The position numbers and the translations under genes are program-made. A stretch of 64,000 nt of DNA from Eutypella sp. D-1 (lineage: Eukaryota > Ascomycota > Sordariomycetes > Xylariales > Diatrypaceae), in contig JAJTTP010000001.1 of NCBI GenBank assembly GCA_023313575.1, forward strand, positions 2,418,001 through 2,482,000, given 5' to 3'. The notes under the pieces were generated by a model. The model worked only from the letters and a program-made list of their open reading frames with translations, had not been told where the DNA came from and searched no databases. Positions 1-11,076 of the stretch are shown piece after piece (within the stretch, counting starts at the first letter, position 1; each line of letters starts with the position of its first letter).

Positions 1-715
1 CGGTCTTCAGGACCCTCGCGTCACCGAGATCGACTCCGAGGAAGAGGCTCCCAAATTGGTGGCTGTCGATAACAAGAAGGGCAAGAACAAGCGCCCTGCC
101 GAAGAGGAGAACCTCGATGACATGATCGCCAAGTCCGGCGCCGCTGCTGAGACCAAACTCAGCAAGAAGCAGCAAAAGAAGCTGAAGAACAACAAGGGCG
201 AGGCTGTTGCCGCCGAGGATGCCAAGGAGACCCCTTCAAAGGGCGATAAGAAGGTTCAGTTTGCCAAGAACCTTGAGCAAGGCCCTACTGGCTCTGCTGC
301 CCCCGAGAAGGCTGCCGGCAAGGCATCACTCGGTGTCAAGAACGTTCAGGGCGTCACGGTTGACGACCGCAAACTTGGTAGCGGCCGTGCCGTCAAAAAA
401 GGCGACCGTGTCGATGTGAGGTATATCGGCAAGCTGCAAGACGGCAAGGTGTTCGATGGTAAGTTCTCTCGTGTCTAGTGATGATCGCTATTACTGACGG
501 GTGTTACAGCCAACAAGAAGGGTAAGCCTTTCAGCTTCAAGGCTGGCGACGGTCAAGTCATAAGAGGATGGGACGTCGGCATTCTTGGCATGGCAGTCGG
601 CGGCGAGCGCCGACTTACCATTCCTGCGCATCTCGGCTACGGCAAAGAGAAGCTACCCGGCATTCCTGCCAACAGCCAACTCATCTTTGACGTCAAGCTG
701 CTCGGGATCAAGTAA
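1..715 (+). CDS. Nucleolar FKBP-type peptidyl-prolyl isomerase, 3' part
   Basis: This gene is cut by the left edge of the window; its frame is open from base 2. The visible N-terminal part is acidic and lysine-rich ([21 protein letters not shown]), as in the nucleolar FKBPs Fpr3/Fpr4 of yeast, which act as prolyl isomerases and histone chaperones. The C-terminal part is a full FKBP domain: [20 protein letters not shown], then [23 protein letters not shown] and a final FDVKLLGIK. One intron lies at 459-509 (GTAAGT donor, TTACAG acceptor) and splits an alanine codon between KVFD and NKKGKPF. The stop is TAA at 713-715. The fold is certain. The nucleolar assignment rests on the charged N-terminus, and whether it matches Fpr3 or Fpr4 cannot be decided here. 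Confidence 0.9.
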
Positions 716-1807
716 ACCCAGAAGTTCCGAGACATATTTAACAGGGTGTATCCGCCGACGAGCCCTGGCTCCGACTTACGAAATATACCAGGATAACTGG
801 GAAGATTTATGAGCTTTGGGGCGAAATACGAGTGGGCGCGCTCTACGCCCAATATCTGCACGTGGGGAGGTTATCTTTGATATTCAGAGAAGGCCATGAT
901 CACAGGTACATAACATCACTCGGTCTGTCTTCTATAATTTGACCTGAGACAATTGTCGGCTCTCATACATGCTTTACGTCGGGATTAATCGGTCGCTCGA
1001 TACGGTCCCTTTTCCTTCTCGTCCTTTATCTCTCTCAGTTGTCTCTCTTGCTCTTATGCGCTGCAAGGTCTCTGACCGGCGCATGTCTGCGAGGATCCTT
1101 GTCCCCCCGGACGTGGTAGGCAGATATCACAAGGGATGACGAGGTCTGCATTGCATTACAGGCGTACAGGAGGAAAAGTCGGTTTGCAGGGCTCTGGTTG
1201 TCTTATATTTCCATCTCGTTGCTCTGTAGGTAATTGAGCGCTGTTTATCAGACGCGATACGTCCTGATACACTCGCGTTGGCTGCATACCTACGTAGCTT
1301 TGCTCTTGCATGCCTGTGACTTCGAATGCTATATAACAAGGTTATATCGTAGCTATGGCGATACTTCCTTCCGTGCATGTGGGCCTATCATAAATTTCTA
1401 GATACATGTCGGGCTGCGTCACGCCTCCATGCCGTTCTTGCGTATTTGCTTGACGGCGCCTTCCAGTGAGCATGAAGAGCAAAGTGACTACCAACCCAAC
1501 ATATGTCAGTCTCACCCCACTGATTCCTTCTTCGGTGATGATAGTATTAGGCAAGAGCGAGTTGATACATCATAGTATAAACTATCGTATATGACACCAG
1601 TAAACACTTCACGTCTTTGACATCTTCATGATCATCGGCAAGGGGACGTCTCCCATCCCCAACCGAAGCCCTCTGCACCCCGCCTTCGCATAAGAGGTGC
1701 CTAATAAACTTATAATAGGACTTAGGTTTCTTATTGAGGCCGTGCCTTTAACAGTCGCTTAGATCGTTATTCATTCATAACATAGAGACTAGCATAGAGG
1801 CTGCAAC
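716..1807. other. Spacer between the FKBP gene and the NDR kinase
   Basis: About 1.1 kb with only short unconvincing frames. The stretch just before 1808 should hold the FKBP 3' UTR and the kinase promoter and leader. I see no RNA gene or repeat. Confidence 0.5.
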
Positions 1808-4800
1808 ATGAAGCGAAGCCTACCCCTAATGGGGAGTGTCCCGGCTCTCCCCATGGATGAGGCAGGTGGTTGCGCCAGGCCCTCGTCCACCTCTCTTCCT
1901 TTGCCCCCCTCCGATATCGAGCCCCCGCGCAAGATCCGGCGACAGGAATCCTTCGTGACATCCGTACTACGATCCTTGACAAATAGCCGTCAGTCCTCTC
2001 CTGTCCTCATGCTGATTGCTATGATGAATAAAGTATCCTAACAAGCACTAAGATTCGAACAACTCCACCGGAGAAGTCACGACATGGCCGAGGGCTACCG
2101 CCCCGGCACGGGCAGAAAAGGCCCCTCAGAAAGAGCGAATCATGAAGAAGCTATCATTGCCGTTCTTCTGGAAGCCCTTCGGCGCCTCCCTGCACTGCAA
2201 GACGTCAAAGCTTGGGTCAACTCCTCCGTCTGGAGAGAAGAATGGCCAGGCTGGCTCTGCCACGACGACGACTCCCGAGAGCAGCAAATCGCCAGTAGAC
2301 AGCAACAAGAGCAACGGAAATGGCAACAGCACTGGCACCAGCAACGCCACCTCGAGCGGGAAGTCGTCCGGCCATACGTATATCACGAACACCACGGCGA
2401 AGACCTCGCTGGACTCGAAACTCTCAGTCGGCAGGGACAACGACTCCATTAACAAGAAGTCGACCACAATAATCCGGCCCGAGAGGCTAGATTACGCCGC
2501 CGGTGGCGGTGCCGTACCCGACCTGAGCCTGACCACGATCCAGGAGACGGCTCTGGACCTAGTATCGCCGACCATCCTGACGGTCGAGAATGCCGCCGCC
2601 GCCAAGATCTTCCTGGAGTTATACTTCAACGAGCGGCTGGGCCTCGACGGCAGGCCGAGCCCACGCTCCCTGCGCCGCCACCGCCTCGAGGCGGAGCTCT
2701 ACCACAACGGTAGCGATCTTACTCCCAAGCAAAAGGACGCCCGCCGCCGCGCCCTCTACCGCCAGGAGACGGAACACCTGCGTGCGACGCGCGCCCTGAA
2801 GGCGAAGAGCCTTGTCGCCACCGTGAATCCTAACCCCAACCCCACCATCGCTGTCCACCGTCGCCGCCATCCTCGCCTGGTTGATGATTATGAGGTCCTC
2901 AAGATCATCGGCAAGGGAAGCTTTGGAGTCGTCAGGCTCGTTCGCGAGAAGGCGCCCCCGAAGCCGGACCCTTACGCGACGACAGCGGTTCGTGAGAGAA
3001 GAGTCTATGCCATGAAGGTCATCCGTAAGTCCACGATGCTCAGAACGAGCCAGGAGGGCCACCTACGGGCCGAAAGGGATTTCCTTGTCGCCTCGGAGGG
3101 CTCGAGATGGTAGGCTTTCTCTGAACCCCGAGCTTCTCTAGCAATGTAGATCTTGGGCCTGATTATTTCTTTGTTTCTTATATGCTAATACGAGACCATG
3201 GTCATTCACGTAGGGTGGTGCCGCTAGTATCCAGCTTCCAAGACGCGGTGAATTTGTACCTGGTCATGGAGTACATGCCGGGCGGGGACTTCCTGGGGTT
3301 GCTGATCCGGGAGAACATACTGACGGAGCCCGTAGCGCGGTTCTACGCGGCGGAGATGGTGCTTTGCATCGAAGAGGCACACTCGCTACGGTGCATTCAC
3401 CGAGACGTCAAGCCGGACAACTTCCTGGTGGCAGCGTCAGGCCACCTGATGATTTCAGACTTTGGCCTCGCCTTCGACGGCAACTGGTCCCACGATACCG
3501 CATACTACCATACCCACCGCTACAGCCTCCTGCACCGCCTCGGCGTCGCCGCTAATGTCGAGGGTGACGCCCAGGATCGCGCCAAGGGCGCCCTCGGCAA
3601 CTCTCGCTGGAACCAAGGCCTCGCCACCGCCATGCGTAGGCACGAGAGGCCGCCCCCCGTCATCGTCGGCCCGTGCGGCTTCACCTCGTCCTCCGAGGGC
3701 AGCAGCATCCGTAGGGGCGAGAACAAGGGGGGCGGCGAGTCGGACCAGGAGCCGCTCCTGAATTGGCGCAACCGGCACAGCATCAGGGCAGCGGCGCAGT
3801 CGTGCGTGGGAACGAGCCAGTACATGGCGCCAGAGGTGATACGGGAGGGGGACTACGACGCGCGGTGCGACTGGTGGAGCTTCGGGGTGATACTGTACGA
3901 GTGCCTCTACGGGCACACGCCGTTCCTGTCGGCTGAGAGCAGCGGCGGCCGCCAGGCCACGAAGCGCAACATCCTCAACCACCGCCATACCTTCGCCTTC
4001 CCGCCCCGCCCCGCCGTCTCCCGCCGTGCCATGGATCTCATGGCTTCCCTCATCTGCGATCAGGATAGTCGCCTCTGCGACAAGCGGTACCGCCGCGGAA
4101 ACGGTAACGACAACGGCCCCGGAAACAGTAAAGGGCCGGCCATCCACCGCGCCTGGGTTGGCGACGCGGGGGCACGCGTGTTGGCTGGCGGAAGGCCTAG
4201 GATGCGTGCCGTCTACCCCTACGATGCAGGCGAGATCAAGAACCACAAGTGGTTCCGCAACATCCCCTGGAACCATCTGCACTCTCTCCCTCCACCCTTC
4301 ATACCCAAGATCACCGACCCGGAGGACACTCACTACTTTGACGATGAGGAGTCCATCTCGGATTGGTCTGAGTCTCGGGAGTCGCTGCTTGACGATAAGG
4401 TGAGAGGCGGCGACGACGAAGACAGAAAAGTATATGGTAAGGAGGGTAATTCCAAGCCCGTGGGCCACGTCAACAATCGGACCGTCGTGGGCTGTCAGTG
4501 TGCCGGGTGTTCTCACCACCCCCATACTTCACCCCACTATCATCAGTTCGAGCACGCCGTCCACAACGCCCATTCCCCTTATCACCTCTCCCGGACTGGA
4601 GTCCAGTTCGGCTACGCCGCGTGCCCGGCCCCCCTGCCCACCAACGGAGGCGCGCTACCGCCACCGCAACCGCAATCGCTGCCGTCGACACACCCGGGGC
4701 TGGACGGCGTAGCCACCAATAACAACGGCATCCCATCACCGCGTAAGGTGGCCAACCTGGCCAAGACGGCTGCCATGCAGGCGGATATGGCGCGGTTTCC

Positions 4801-5173
4801 ACCGCACGCGCGGGCGGCGCTGTTACGCCTGGTGGGCATGGTAGCCGGGGTCGGGGGAGCGGCAGGACTACCACCTGACGCCGCCACCGCTGCAGCGTGC
4901 CTCAACTGCGCAGACCTGGAGATCGAGGCCCTGGTTTCCGGCACCGGAGCCGCGGAGGAGGAGGCGCGGCAGCGCATGCGCGCGTTCGTGCGCACGTACG
5001 GCAACCGCGGCGGCGGAGGTGGGGCGAAAAAAACCGCGGCCGCAGCTAGAGCCAGGGACCGCAGGAGACCCCGCGACAGAATCCTCCGCGACCAGAAGAC
5101 CCGCCGCCTCGCTCTCGAGGTCCGCAAGCGCTCCGCCTTCCTCGGGTACAGTTATCGCAGGTTCAGCGGCTAG
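1808..5173 (+). CDS. NDR/COT1-family AGC serine/threonine kinase with long inserts
   Basis: A three-exon model (1808-1988, 2053-3109, 3214-5173; 1065 residues) keeps one frame throughout. Intron 1 has GTCAGT, a TCCTAAC branch and a TAAG end. Intron 2 joins SRW to VVP inside the kinase domain. The domain starts near residue 338 with DYEVLKIIGKGSFGVVRL. It has the catalytic lysine in YAMKVIRK, HRDVKPDNF, DFGLAF near 493 and GTSQYMAPEV near 609. The region before it resembles the NTR/Mob-binding helix of NDR kinases (Cbk1, COT1, Orb6), which govern polarity and hyphal growth. The tail ends in FLGYSYRRFSG, a good NDR hydrophobic motif. About 110 residues separate DFG from APE, and about 300 low-complexity residues separate the AGC tail start (IKNHKWF) from the hydrophobic motif. 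It is probably a paralog of COT1 rather than COT1 itself. The first exon is inferred only from frame and splice signals. Confidence 0.85.
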
Positions 5174-6921
5174 GAGCCGAGCAAGAGCAACCCGGACGGC
5201 GAAGAGCTCCCGGATAAGGGTCAGAGCCAGTATCAAGATGCGGGGTCCGCTTTTCGGTTCGGTGCTCCTCCTCCTTCCCCTGCTCCGTCTGCGTGCAGCG
5301 GTGCGGATGAGGATGGGGTGAGGGAGAGGGAGAGGGACGATGTGGCTGCGTATAGGGCTTGGTGTGGTGGAGCGCCGGGGCTCGGCTGATGTGGCATGGC
5401 TAGCTGGATGGCTGGATTTATAAATTCATCCATTCGGCGTTTTAATTGTCATTCGGACGCCCGTGGTCTTGCTGGACCATATGTCGAGTGCATGGTATGG
5501 GTCGGTTTAATGTATGGGTAATGGGTGTGAAGAGGGTGGCTAAGGAGGCTCGGAAAGTCGGAAAGGGGGGCAAAGGGCTGGGGTTTGGGAGAACAGGGCT
5601 AGGGTTCGGTTTTTATGGTGTTTGGCGTTGGGGTAGAAATATGAAAACATGAAATAAGAAAGAAAAAAAAGGGAGAAAAACACAGGAAATCGGGAGGGCA
5701 GGGGGGCAGAGAGAAAGAAATGTACTTTAGAGAGAGTACCCGTCTTGTATAGATAATGTGTATTCTTATCCTTCCATCCATCCACCTTTTCACTCACTCA
5801 TCCTCTAGACCGAAGCAAGTATCGATACTCGAATTCGAATGAATACGGTCTCTCCTGGAAGCTGTCTCGTATCTAGATACATACCATGAAGCTCTAGCTG
5901 TGTTGCGACGTAGAATGAGCTTCGCTCGGGCGTTTATCGCAACCTAAACGTTTGACTTGAGTATGATAAGTGCGATGCTTTAGCTCAGGAAGCGAGTGGA
6001 CGACGGGGATGAATGAGGAGGTGTGAGTAGGCAAGTACTTACCTAGGTATGTAGCCATGGGTATCACGAGTGTCAGCTGCGCTTGTATTTGGCGTTGGAT
6101 GTCTAGATATATCTTTTTTTTCTTTGCTAAGAGTTAATTTGAATGGTGATGTCGATGGATTCATCCTTTTCTTGTAACTGATATCTCAGATACGGTAGGG
6201 AAACGAGAAGCACTTGTGTGGGAGGTGGCATGTCCCGTGAAGACGACACGCCGGCGTATATAAATATATTCTTCACAGGACCATATATCTTACGTAGGAA
6301 ATAAGTTTCGAGGTATCAATTTCAGGGTGATGCCTGGCTACTTAACATAGGCACCTGACTTGAAGATCTCCGTAGAAGCAAGAAACAAAAGCAGTGTTCG
6401 AAATGCGGTAATGGTAAACAGGAGGATACGAGGTCCATGATCTTGAGGAAACAACGCCTGGGTCGTGAGATTTGTTTCCAAACGCCGCTTAATGCATGAT
6501 GAAAAGAATAAGTATAACAAATACACCATAACGATGCCCGCCTTCGATAGCCGATCCAAAAAAAGTTTTATCCAGATGCTTCGTCCTTGTTGTGCTGCGC
6601 TTGTGTTTTGCTTCGATTCCCTTCGCCCACATGATTTATGCATCCATCCGCCCAGTTCTGCCGGTCCTATAGAGAAGCGAGGTGACCTGCCGGACAAGCG
6701 CTCGCGATGACTTCTAAACGCTAAGATATTGCAGCCTCTGCATATCGACACCATCACCATAGCGACTTTGATGTCGTGATCATGCATGGTCATGTCGTGT
6801 CATGTAAACATATTCGTTCCTTCGTTTCATCCTTCGTCTTTTCAGTAGCGTCATCCGCTCCCCGCGCCAAGAACAAACCCCCGCACTGTTCCTCCTACCG
6901 CTAAATAAATAAAAAAGCTCC
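5174..6921. other. Spacer between convergent genes
   Basis: About 1.75 kb between the kinase stop and the stop of the minus-strand gene, so mostly two 3' regions. It contains an A/G-rich stretch at about 5645-5730 and a TACCTAGGTA palindrome at 6040-6049. The frames seen (for example 6338-6793 minus) have no recognisable features and I do not call them. Confidence 0.5.
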
Positions 6922-8331
6922 TTACTCCTCCATGAGGCCGAGCATATCGAGCTCGGTGCGGACGAGGCGCTCGAACTCCTGGCGGTCGATGCCGGAGGCG
7001 CGCGCGAGCATGTAGAGGCTCTTGACGCTACGGGAGACGTGCTGCTTGACGCCGAACTCGCTCTGGTCGCGCTTCTCGGCCGCCGCCTCCAGCCGCTCCA
7101 CCGACGCTCGCGAGCTCGCGCTCGACGGAGGCCGTGGGTGCGGGTGCACTATTTCCGGTTCACTGTTGCCGTTCGGGGGGTTGACGTTGACGTCTGAGGG
7201 GAGCGAGAATGAGGGCGCATGGGCATGCTGCGGCGTCGGCTCCGCTACTGTCCAGGAGGCCTGCGTTGTCCCATTTGCTTCGTTGCCGGCGGCTTCACCG
7301 TTGCCGTTCGATAATAATGACGACGGGGCGTCGGTTCCCTCTGGCCGCGCTAGTCCTAGGGGTGGCGGTGGTGCTTCTGCTATTACTGCTTTCTCGACCT
7401 CTTTGTTGGCGTCCTCGTCTGGGTCGTAGTTATCCATCGCCGGCTGGACTTGGTCGTACTGCGCGTAGTAATCGTCCTCCTCGGCGGCGGCCGCCAATGG
7501 GCCGTGGCCATTGCCGTTAGCCGTCGTCGATTGAGGGGCCGGCGACCTCGGCATGGCCGGCGTCCGCGACGGCGTCGCATCGTACCTGGCCCAGTAGTCA
7601 TCATCATCGTCCTCCTCGTCCTCTACGGTCAAGTAATTACGGCTGCTCGAGTAGCCGTAACCGTTCGTAGGCGCAGACACGGGAGGTGCGGCCTTCGACC
7701 TCTGCTCCTCGGCGAACCGCCTCTCGGCCTCTGCAATAGTGACGGCACCGCCGAAGGAGGCGAAAGGCGAGGCCTTCTCGGTGACGGTGACTTCACCGAC
7801 CTTCCAGGCGTCTCCGTCCTCGCCACCAGTGCAGTAGACGAGGCGGAAGGAGAGTCCCATGTCGCGCAGGGCGACAAGGGCCTGTAACGTCTCTTCGTCT
7901 AGCCTCCGATAGCGCGTCTCGGCATCGTAATCCCAGTCAACCTCTACCTCGCCGGATACCGGGTGCAGCTCCAGGCGGTCGCCCCGCGCAACCTCCCGTA
8001 GCCGCGGCACGTTCGCCTTGTCGTAGCACAGGTAGTCCAGCCACGAGTCGGTGTCGCTGCTGGACAGGAGTTGCACTCGCTGGCGCAAGATGGGGGAGAG
8101 GAGAGGCAGGATCGCCTCGGCCGGTGTGGGCGACACGGACGCGGCTGGCAGTGCGGGTAACAACGGCCCTAACGTCTCGTGTAAATTCGGCGCCCTGATC
8201 TCTGCTGCTATGGAAGAAGGCATGTTGGTCGATTTGTAGCTCCAATCTCCTCCGTTCTGAAACTTGGAGAGTAGATCTGTCGTTGTCGTCGTTGTGGTAG
8301 TAGTAGTTTCCTGGCCGTATTTGAGACCCAT
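6922..8331 (-). CDS. Uncharacterised acidic fungal protein
   Basis: An uninterrupted frame of 469 codons on the minus strand that I do not recognise. Residues about 37-240 look folded (SWLDYLCYDKANVPRLREVA, then VEVDWDYDAETRYRRLDEET and an LQALVALRDMGLSFRLVYCT segment). The middle is acidic and low in complexity and carries two similar short patches, DDDDDYWARYD and DDYYAQYDQVQPAMDNYDPD. The last 50 residues (EFGVKQHVSRSVKSLYMLAR onward) look like a helical conserved end. The first methionine is followed by a run of ten threonines encoded by a microsatellite; Met37 (MPSSIAAEIRAP, base 8223) is an equally good or better start. There is no signal peptide or membrane segment. It is probably a real gene, because codon choice is GC-biased and the frame is long; the function is unknown. 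Confidence 0.8.
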   Translation of the reverse strand: MGLKYGQETTTTTTTTTTDLLSKFQNGGDWSYKSTNMPSSIAAEIRAPNLHETLGPLLPALPAASVSPTPAEAILPLLSPILRQRVQLLSSSDTDSWLDYLCYDKANVPRLREVARGDRLELHPVSGEVEVDWDYDAETRYRRLDEETLQALVALRDMGLSFRLVYCTGGEDGDAWKVGEVTVTEKASPFASFGGAVTIAEAERRFAEEQRSKAAPPVSAPTNGYGYSSSRNYLTVEDEEDDDDDYWARYDATPSRTPAMPRSPAPQSTTANGNGHGPLAAAAEEDDYYAQYDQVQPAMDNYDPDEDANKEVEKAVIAEAPPPPLGLARPEGTDAPSSLLSNGNGEAAGNEANGTTQASWTVAEPTPQHAHAPSFSLPSDVNVNPPNGNSEPEIVHPHPRPPSSASSRASVERLEAAAEKRDQSEFGVKQHVSRSVKSLYMLARASGIDRQEFERLVRTELDMLGLMEE

Positions 8332-11076
8332 TGGGAAGAGAGAGAGAAAGAGGTGATATGTTTAGGTGGCGCAGTGCAGGTAAGTTAAAAAGTCAGCCCG
8401 GAAAGGCGTGGGCGGGTTGCGGTGGTGAACAACTTTCTTTTTTCCCCAGTGTGAAAATGTTCACATGCAAAATTGGGAATCCCTGACAGCAACCTGGAAC
8501 ATGGGTAGACACGGGGGATCGGGTCCGATGGCCGCAGCAGTGAGCAGCAGGGATGAATTACAAACCACCTCGACAGCTCCTCCTGCTGCTGCTGCTGCTG
8601 TGGTACGAATTCGGAAACAAGTGGGCTTTCGCTCGTATATACTCCGTAAGACCTGAGGTGAGACCAGTTGACTGAGTTGACTGGCTGACTTCCAAGGTTG
8701 TTTCCTGACCGCGGGACAACAGCAAAAGCGAATGTGGCGGTTTTTGATGCTTGCTACGTTCCACTGGGATGGTCTGGGTCCAGTCTTTTCTTTCTAGTGT
8801 ACGGAATCTGGCACGGGCTGAACCTTATCGGCGGGATGAACTCGGGTCGTCGACTAGGTGACTAACTAATAGGTATTAAACAAAATAGATACGTGATATA
8901 GGTTCGTTACAAGAGCATGTCTTCAATAACATAGGTTTATTGGCAAAGCAGGTATATAGGTGGGAATGGTGTTACGAAGAAACACAAAAAATAAAAAAGA
9001 TGACGAGGTGAGAAGAAGTCAAGACGAGAGCGCATCGGGGCCATTAATATGTGCCTGTGCATCTGCATGCTGTTCACTCGAACCCTAAAGACACGACAGG
9101 AGGCACATGTTCAATGTTACAGCCGCCTGTCTTTCCTGGGTCGCTAGTCTCTCTGTTTTTGTCGCTTTATCTACCCCTCGACCTGCCTGGACTGCAATGC
9201 ATATCTACTTAGCGGGTTAGTTACTTCATAGAGCGTTCACTTGGGCTTGTTTCCCCACATCTTGGCCAGTAGCCCAGGCAGTGCTGCCCCGTAAAGTTTT
9301 GAGCTAATGGACGAAAGGGAGGTCCACGATGAGACTTGGCTGGGGATTCGAATGGGGTCAAAGGGGGAGGGAGGGGGGTTATTGCAACCCCCAAGTTGCC
9401 CCCCCATTAAAACCCCATGTCCAATGACTTCAGCCAATTACGATGACCGCATTCAAAGTTGCGCTTTCTTTCATGGATGCCGGCCGCACGTTGTCTAGGT
9501 GTCCACTACGGTCCAGCGGGAATTGCATCGTTTCGGGCGGGCGGAATCTTGGAAAGTCACCGGGGGCGGATTGATAGCGTAATAATAATTGTAAAAATCG
9601 GAGATCCATCTAGGCATAGACGGTACGATAAAGCGGAAGCGGAAGGTGGCATAACATAATAATCCCATTGACGATAGCTCTACTACGAGAACCGCCAAAC
9701 CAACTGCTAAACCGACACGGGCAAAACGGGCAACCTTGGAACTCTTTCACATGCCTCAATTGACTTTACTGGAAACCTGAGCCTAGCAACCAGTACTAAG
9801 TACCTACATAGTAGGTTACCTGTTAACCCAGTCAACATGTAACCATCATATGCATTCACATAGGTGTGTGTCTTGAGTCTAAGATGACCTGGTCGCCTGG
9901 CTGCCTTAGCGAGTAGCGGTAGCCCTGGTCACTTCGGGAGATCACCTCGATCGACGTTGAGCCTCTTGATCAGAAAGTCGGAAAGTAGATGCAGACAAAG
10001 GGATAGACAGACATGTTGAAGTTTTCCCGTTGATCCCCGAGACATATTACCCGTGCATGGGTCGGGTGCATGCAGAGTTAAGAGACGAGAGGGATATATG
10101 GGAGCCCTCAGAAGTAGAGTAGCAGTGCATAGAAAAGGGATGTAACGATCCTGTTGATCCTGCGATCCAAGTAACTAGAGCTCTAGCAACTGCCCGAGTC
10201 GAGTAAGTTCTAGATGTCTGGATGTTCGCCCACGAGACAGCTGTCAACTTAAAATCAATGGTTACTTGACACCTGCAGCGATAATTTCTGAAAATATTGG
10301 CTCGAAGGCCCGGGGTTTGCTCATTGACTGATTGGCTATTCAAAATCGAAAGTTGGCAGCTGTACGGCATTTGAAATACTCCAATTAGGAAGTATGAAAT
10401 GATACATAAAAGAACAGAAAAAGATGCCAAATACCCCTGTTGCCCCGCTTAGCTTACCTTATACGGGTATAACATTGTCTTAGGGCGGGCTTTCGCATCT
10501 CAAATGCCCGTTATACGTCATTGTGAAATTTTTGGGAAACAAAGTAAAAAAAAAAACAAAGAAAAAACAGTTAGCGTTGCATATCGTCGTCTAGCATCGA
10601 GACATTGCAGAACACGGTACATAACAACAACCTTAACGATTGAGGACCGAGACAGCCAGGCAACCAGGCAAGCCAGGACAGCAAAGTGACCTGATTAATG
10701 ATCCCGCGTCGCCACCTAATTTGCCAATCTGGTCTGTCCGTGTGTCTCGCACAAGGGATCCAGAATCCGGTCTACCGGTCTCACCTTTCCGTCGGTGAGC
10801 TGCTATTGTGACCGCCGATAAGCGGGACGACCTCGACTTGACAGCTCACGTGAGACCGTCGTATACTACAAGTGTACAGGCTTGCGCAGGACACGTGCTT
10901 CTTTATTACCGACACCCTGAGGCCTAGAGCTATCCTATAAGCGAAGAGAGGAGTCCCGTAATAAATCACTTGATAACTATAACTAGAACGACCCAAAAAA
11001 AGAAAATAACCCCAAAAAAACCCAGCAAAGCAAATTTCTCGCCCGGTCCGGGTTAAACTAGGACGTTTTCGGATGC
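8332..11076. other. Long gene-poor spacer
   Basis: About 2.7 kb upstream of two divergent genes (the acidic protein and TPC1). No frame here has a family signature. The longest, 10047-10430 minus, has irregular composition and I reject it. Notable items are a (GCT)n-like run at 8580-8600, a guanine-rich tract at 9354-9378 and A-rich runs near 10545-10565. Confidence 0.5.
9354..9378 (+). other. Potential G-quadruplex motif
   Basis: Four guanine runs of three or more lie within 25 bases, with linkers of 5, 1 and 1 bases. This fits the usual G3+N1-7 rule. A short inverted repeat of Gs and Cs follows directly. It sits in a spacer, and its function is unknown. Confidence 0.35.

Noticed and set aside
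3455..4525. Minus-strand frame of 356 codons
   Set aside because: It is the mirror of the GC-rich kinase exon, has no domain and is Val/Arg/Ala-rich as expected of an antisense shadow.
5600..5615. CTAGGGTT, reminiscent of telomere repeats
   Set aside because: It is a single copy with no TTAGGG array.
10047..10430. Minus-strand frame of 127 codons with a hydrophobic start
   Set aside because: It lacks a family, splice context and coding-like composition; the spacer has several such frames.
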